DNA from: Maribacter sp. HTCC2170
Lineage (GTDB): Bacteria; Bacteroidota; Bacteroidia; Flavobacteriales; Flavobacteriaceae
Direction: 5' to 3'
Assembly: GCF_000153165.2 (NCBI RefSeq)
Contig: NC_014472.1
Span: 493,501-557,500, forward strand
Length of the DNA stretch: 64,000 nucleotides
In this document: positions 60,105-64,000 of the stretch, piece after piece
Layout of the letters: each line of letters begins with the position of its first letter
Numbering within the stretch: the stretch's first letter is position 1
Notes under the pieces: model-generated
The model's input: the letters and a program-made list of their open reading frames with translations, nothing else
Told to the model about the DNA's origin: nothing
The model's database searches: none
Position numbers and translations under genes: made by a program

Positions 60105-60545
60105 TTACTCAAAAACTCGGAGATTATCTCCATTGAGTTCAGTATTATAAACTATTAAAGGCTTGGCAGCATTGTTATCTACTTGATTCAAAGGGGCTCC
60201 ATCAAGGGCAAACCTTGATCCATGTACATCACAATGAAAAATGCCCCCATCGTTGGTCAGGAAACGCACTTGATCATAAGATTGATGGCTACAGACTTGA
60301 CTGGCAGCAACAAAATTCCCTTCCAAGTCCTTAACAACCACGACCAAATTTTTTAATATAAAACTGCCATTATCGGCAAGTTGAGCACCTTCAGTGGAGT
60401 TTAAATCAATTGTAAAATCAATTCCTGTAGGTATTTCTACAATATCACCATTTTCGTCATCCTTTGAACAACCATGCATACAGGGAAAAGTTAATGCAAA
60501 AGCCGCACCGGCACCCAAACTTCTTAGAAATTCCTTTCTTTCCAT
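60105..60545 (-). CDS. Rieske [2Fe-2S] lipoprotein or Tat substrate
   Basis: 146 residues. The N-terminus MERKEFLRSLGAGAAFALTF is export-like, resembling a Tat signal with only one Arg, and a lipobox-like Cys (about 26, MHGCSK) follows. The Rieske cluster ligands are Cys85 and His87 (CSH) and Cys105 and His108 (CDVH); the Cys pair that makes the disulfide in high-potential Rieske proteins is absent, so it is the low-potential ferredoxin type. First gene of the five-gene redox cluster that runs to 57036. Confidence 0.9.
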   Translation of the reverse strand: MERKEFLRSLGAGAAFALTFPCMHGCSKDDENGDIVEIPTGIDFTIDLNSTEGAQLADNGSFILKNLVVVVKDLEGNFVAASQVCSHQSYDQVRFLTNDGGIFHCDVHGSRFALDGAPLNQVDNNAAKPLIVYNTELNGDNLRVFE

Positions 60546-60594
60546 AGCTACGTATTTATAATAAACAACGTAGTAATTGTGCTAATCGTATGCT

Positions 60595-61773
60595 TTAATA
60601 TACAAAGGATCCAAACTCACTATTTATCGTGAGTTTCTTTTCTGGACCATCTTCTACCCTACCAACGATTCTAGCATCTACGTCAAAACTCTTTGATATT
60701 TCAATCAAATCCTGTGCCACAGTCTCATTCGTATAAATCTCTAAACGATGCCCACAATTGAAAACCTGGTACATTTCTCGCCAATCGGTTCCTGATTGTT
60801 CCTGAATCAATTTGAACAAGGGAGGTATAGGAAATAGATTATCCTTGATTATATGAAGATTTTCAACAAAGTGAAGTATTTTGGTTTGGGCCCCACCACT
60901 ACAGTGTACCATACCATGAATATTGGTAGAGGTATATTTGGAGAGCATTTTTTTAACTATAGGGGCATAAGTCCGAGTTGGGGATAACACTAATTTACCC
61001 GCATCAATAGGAGAATCTGATACATGCTCTGTTAATTTGACATTTCCCGAATACACTAAATCTTCAGGCACAGCGGCGTCATAACTCTCTGGGTATTTTT
61101 CAGCTAAATATTTAGAAAAAACATCGTGCCGTGCGGATGTCAAACCATTACTTCCCATACCACCATTATATTCCTTTTCATAAATAGCTTGTCCAAAAGA
61201 TTCTAACCCAACAATTACATCGCCAGCTTTGATATTGGCATTATCTATAACCTCTTTACGTTTTAATCTCGCAGTTACAGTGGAATCAACTATTATGGTT
61301 CTGACCAAATCACCTACATCGGCAGTTTCCCCACCAGTAGAATGTATCACCATTCCATGTTTTGCCAAATCAGCAATCAGTTCTTCAGTACCATTGATAA
61401 TTGCAGAAATAACCTCGCCAGGTATCAAATTCTTGTTTCTACCGATGGTAGAGGACAACATAATATTATCGGTTGCACCAACACAAATCAAATCATCGAT
61501 ATTCATGATAAGAGCATCCTGGGCAATACCTTTCCAAACAGAAATATCCCCAGTTTCTTTCCAATACATATAAGCTAAGGACGACTTTGTCCCAGCACCA
61601 TCGGCATGCATCACCAAACAAAATTCATCATCATTGGTAAGATAGTCAGGAACTATTTTACAAAAAGCTTTTGGAAACAACCCTTTATCAATGTTTTTAA
61701 TAGCATTATGCACATCTTCCTTGGAGGCCGAAACCCCACGTTGATTATATCTTTCGCTGTTTGAAGAACTCAT
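60595..61773 (-). CDS. purM: Phosphoribosylformylglycinamidine cyclo-ligase (AIR synthetase)
   Basis: Purine synthesis enzyme that closes the imidazole ring of AIR using ATP. 392 residues, the longer form usual in Bacteroidota (about 345 in E. coli). The start RYNQRGVSASKEDVHNAI is the PurM signature, then LVMHADGAGTKSSLAY, IGRNKNLIPGEVISAIING, and IHGMVHCSGGAQTKIL near the C-terminal part. A -7 box at 61790-61797 precedes it. Confidence 0.95.
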   Translation of the reverse strand: MSSSNSERYNQRGVSASKEDVHNAIKNIDKGLFPKAFCKIVPDYLTNDDEFCLVMHADGAGTKSSLAYMYWKETGDISVWKGIAQDALIMNIDDLICVGATDNIMLSSTIGRNKNLIPGEVISAIINGTEELIADLAKHGMVIHSTGGETADVGDLVRTIIVDSTVTARLKRKEVIDNANIKAGDVIVGLESFGQAIYEKEYNGGMGSNGLTSARHDVFSKYLAEKYPESYDAAVPEDLVYSGNVKLTEHVSDSPIDAGKLVLSPTRTYAPIVKKMLSKYTSTNIHGMVHCSGGAQTKILHFVENLHIIKDNLFPIPPLFKLIQEQSGTDWREMYQVFNCGHRLEIYTNETVAQDLIEISKSFDVDARIVGRVEDGPEKKLTINSEFGSFVY

Positions 61774-61789
61774 TTTCTGTAGTTTGTGG

Positions 61790-61797
61790 CAAAAATA
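61790..61797 (-). promoter_or_regulatory. -7 box of purM
   Basis: Minus strand TATTTTTG, a perfect -7 box 16 bp before the purM ATG. A T tract 19 bp upstream stands in for the -33 element. No purine riboswitch fits in the short leader. Confidence 0.5.
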
Positions 61798-61807
61798 GTG
61801 GATTAGT

Positions 61808-61836
61808 TAAAAAAGCCCGCTAGTTGCGAGCTTTTA
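61808..61836 (-). terminator. Terminator after the glutamine synthetase gene
   Basis: AAAAGCCCGC / GCGAGCTTTT (one mismatch) with a 5-nt loop, followed on the minus strand by TTTTTTAAC, 46 bp after the stop. Confidence 0.78.
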
Positions 61837-61882
61837 TATTTATTTATTTGAAGGATTTTATTCCTTTATCTAATAATTTTAA

Positions 61883-64000
61883 TTACTTGGCAAAAAGCAA
61901 TTCACGATATTTAGTCAATGGCCAGAGTTCATCATCAACCAATCGCTCCAATTTATCACTTCGATATCTGATCTCATCGAAATAGGGTTTTACCTTTTCG
62001 CAATACGCATAAGCTTTCTTATGGCTATCTGTCATCTTGTTTGCCTTCTTACGCTCTTCCACCATGGCATCAGTCTTACTTTTCAAAATATCCAAATGCT
62101 CAGAAATCTCTTGAATAATCACCAATTGACTATTGGCATAATCTTTATAAGAGGCTCCGAAAACGTCTTTTAAACCCATAACATTATCAATCAATCTATT
62201 TTGGTATTCAATAACCGACGGAATGATATAACTGTAAATAAGTTCATTAAAGACTCTCCCCTCAATTTGCACATGAAGAATATAAGCTTCCAGTTCAACT
62301 TCTTGACGTGCCTTTATCTCGACCCCACTCATCACTTTCATTGATTCAAAAAGAGCCAAACTCTCTTTCGAAGTCAATACTTGTAGAGCATCAGGTGTAT
62401 TTTTATTGTTACTTAGTTTTCGTTTCTTGGCCTCTTTTTCCCATTCCGAACTATACCCATCCCCATCAAAACGTATCCTCTTTGATGTTTTAATATATTC
62501 TCTCAAAACATTAAAAATAGCCTCGTCTTTTTTGAGGTTCTTTTTATCTACCAATATATCGACCTCTTTTTTAAAGTCTATTAGCTGTTTTGCCACTATA
62601 GTGTTCAAAACGGTCATTGGTTTGGCGCAATTGGTTTTGGAGCCAACTCCACGCATCTCAAACTTATTTCCTGTAAAAGCGAATGGTGAAGTTCTATTTC
62701 GATCCGTGTTATCGAGCATTATCTCAGGAATCTTGCCCACCACGTTCAATTTAAGCTCTGTTTTTTCTTCAGGAGATAATTTACCCTTTGAGACACCTTC
62801 CAACTCGTCAAGGACCCCGTTTAATTGTTTTCCTATAAAAATCGAAAGTATGGCAGGTGGAGCTTCATTTGTACCCAATCTATGATCATTACTTGCAGAT
62901 GCAATTGATGAACGTAACAATTCTTCATATTCGTCAACAGCCTTTATCGTATTCACGAAGAAGGTAAGAAACTGAAGGTTCTTCATAGGAGTAGAACCCG
63001 GACTCAAAAGATTAACCCCGGTGTCAGTTGCCAAAGACCAATTATTATGCTTACCAGATCCGTTGATTCCTGCGAATGGCTTTTCATGAAAAAGTACCTT
63101 TAAACTGTGTTTTTCAGCAACTTTTTCCATTACATCCATCAAGAGTAAATTATGATCTACGGCCAAATTCGCTTCTTCAAAAACCGGAGCCAGCTCAAAT
63201 TGATTAGGAGCTACCTCATTATGTCTTGTCTTTACAGGTATACCCAATTTGGTGCATTCAACTTCAAGTTCTTTCATAAAACTCAGTACCCTACTCGGTA
63301 TTACCCCAAAATAATGATCATCTAACTGTTGTCCTTTTGCTGCGGTTTGCCCAATCAAGGTGCGCCCTGTCATCACAATATCTGGCCTCGATTGTGCTAG
63401 AGACTTATCAATCAAGAAATATTCTTGCTCCCATCCTAAAGTTGCATTTACCTTGGACACATTTTTATCAAAGTATTTCGCCACCGCGGTCGCTGCTTGA
63501 TCCACTGAATGCAACGCCCTTAACAGAGGTGCTTTATTGTCCAACGCCTCACCTGTATACGCAACAAAGATTGTGGGAATACACAAGGTAGTTCCATATA
63601 TAAATGCAGGGGACGTAGGATCCCAGGCAGTATACCCCCTTGCTTCAAACGTATTGCGAATGCCACCGTGTGGAAAACTAGAGGCATCTGGCTCCTGTTG
63701 CACCAACTGCCCTCCTCCAAAGGTTTCTAAAGCCCTCCCATCTGGTAAGAGGTCAAAAAATGCATCATGTTTTTCGGCTGTAGAACCCGTTAATGGCTGA
63801 AACCAATGTGTATAATGTGTGGCCCCATTATTTATTGCCCAACCCTTGATTGCCTCTGCAACTTGGTCAGCTATCTTGCGATCTATTTTTGAACCAGAAA
63901 CAATGGCACTTTTTACACTTGCCAAAGCATCTTTGGTCAAATGTTGAAGCATTTTGTCCTCATTGAAGACGTTGGAAGCAAATTGTTCGGAACGCCTCCC
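61883..64000 (-). CDS. Type III glutamine synthetase, N-terminus cut by the window edge
   Basis: Makes glutamine from glutamate, ammonia and ATP; the GSIII class is a dodecamer typical of Bacteroidota and cyanobacteria. The frame is open from the stop at 61883 to base 64000 (705 residues seen), so the start lies outside; the first residues visible read [15 protein letters not shown], the region about 20-30 residues into homologues. GSIII features: [24 protein letters not shown] region, [57 protein letters not shown] and [16 protein letters not shown] (all in part). Followed by a terminator, transcribed alone, unlinked from the glnB-amtB operon. Confidence 0.96.
   Translation of the reverse strand, partial: [705 protein letters not shown]

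Noticed and set aside
62406-62885. 159-codon frame antisense to glutamine synthetase III
   Set aside because: It is Ser/Phe/Leu-rich, as expected for the complement of a real coding frame, and has no promoter box or domain.

Overview
The window is a stretch of a low-GC Bacteroidota chromosome, most likely a marine member of the Flavobacteriaceae. This rests on the gene families: SusC/SusD pair, DUF1573-YajC-NusB string, long NusB and PurM, DUF3276, type III glutamine synthetase, a DnaJ with a reduced zinc finger, DUF6268, DUF3570/DUF4266. It also rests on the promoters: many genes are preceded by the Bacteroidota -7 box TAnnTTTG and almost none has a Shine-Dalgarno sequence. The species cannot be named from the sequence alone. 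I see no rRNA, tRNA, CRISPR array, insertion sequence or phage gene. The window cuts two genes: an HMG-CoA lyase (left edge, C-terminus missing) and glutamine synthetase III (right edge, first residues missing).

Layout. 1-8.3 kb: leucine/ketone catabolism (HMG-CoA lyase), a LysE exporter, pyrD, pepT, a Tat-exported Gfo/Idh/MocA oxidoreductase and the nusB-DUF1573-yajC operon. 8.4-16.8 kb: an ABC exporter, a PUR-domain protein, a large M14 peptidase, a phospholipid acyltransferase/BASS transporter/CsaA group, and thiol-redox genes. 16.9-24.6 kb: peroxiredoxin, cold-shock protein, two tiny paralogous membrane microproteins, a cyclophilin-FKBP fusion, an M28 peptidase with PPK2, and a sigma-54 activator without a DNA-binding domain. 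24.7-31.3 kb: an ABC-2 exporter pair, grpE-dnaJ and tRNA modification (mnmD). 31.3-37.6 kb: ilvE, small membrane proteins (one a third copy of the microprotein family), crcB, and a nitrogen module glnB-amtB-porin behind two matching palindromes. 37.8-44.8 kb: transport and regulatory genes, purU and DUF4197.

45.1-53.3 kb is the most interesting part. A membrane-anchored AraC-type regulator is followed by a susC-susD-lipoprotein operon. Around it lie three copies of a compound element at 46.6, 47.0 and 53.1 kb. Each has a 34-bp direct-repeat operator, a -7-like box at a constant 27-28 bp downstream, and a leader of about 110 nt closed by a conserved long-range stem that keeps pairing despite base changes. 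The middle copy is the promoter and leader of susC. The other two have no gene behind them and may encode small RNAs related to the susC leader, or be relics of lost operons. A weaker fourth operator-like site lies in front of the regulator gene.

53.3-64 kb: DUF1579-like protein, hydrolase, pyrF, prfA, an extracytoplasmic redox cluster (Rieske protein, thioredoxin, ApbE, DUF4266, DUF3570), purM and glutamine synthetase III.
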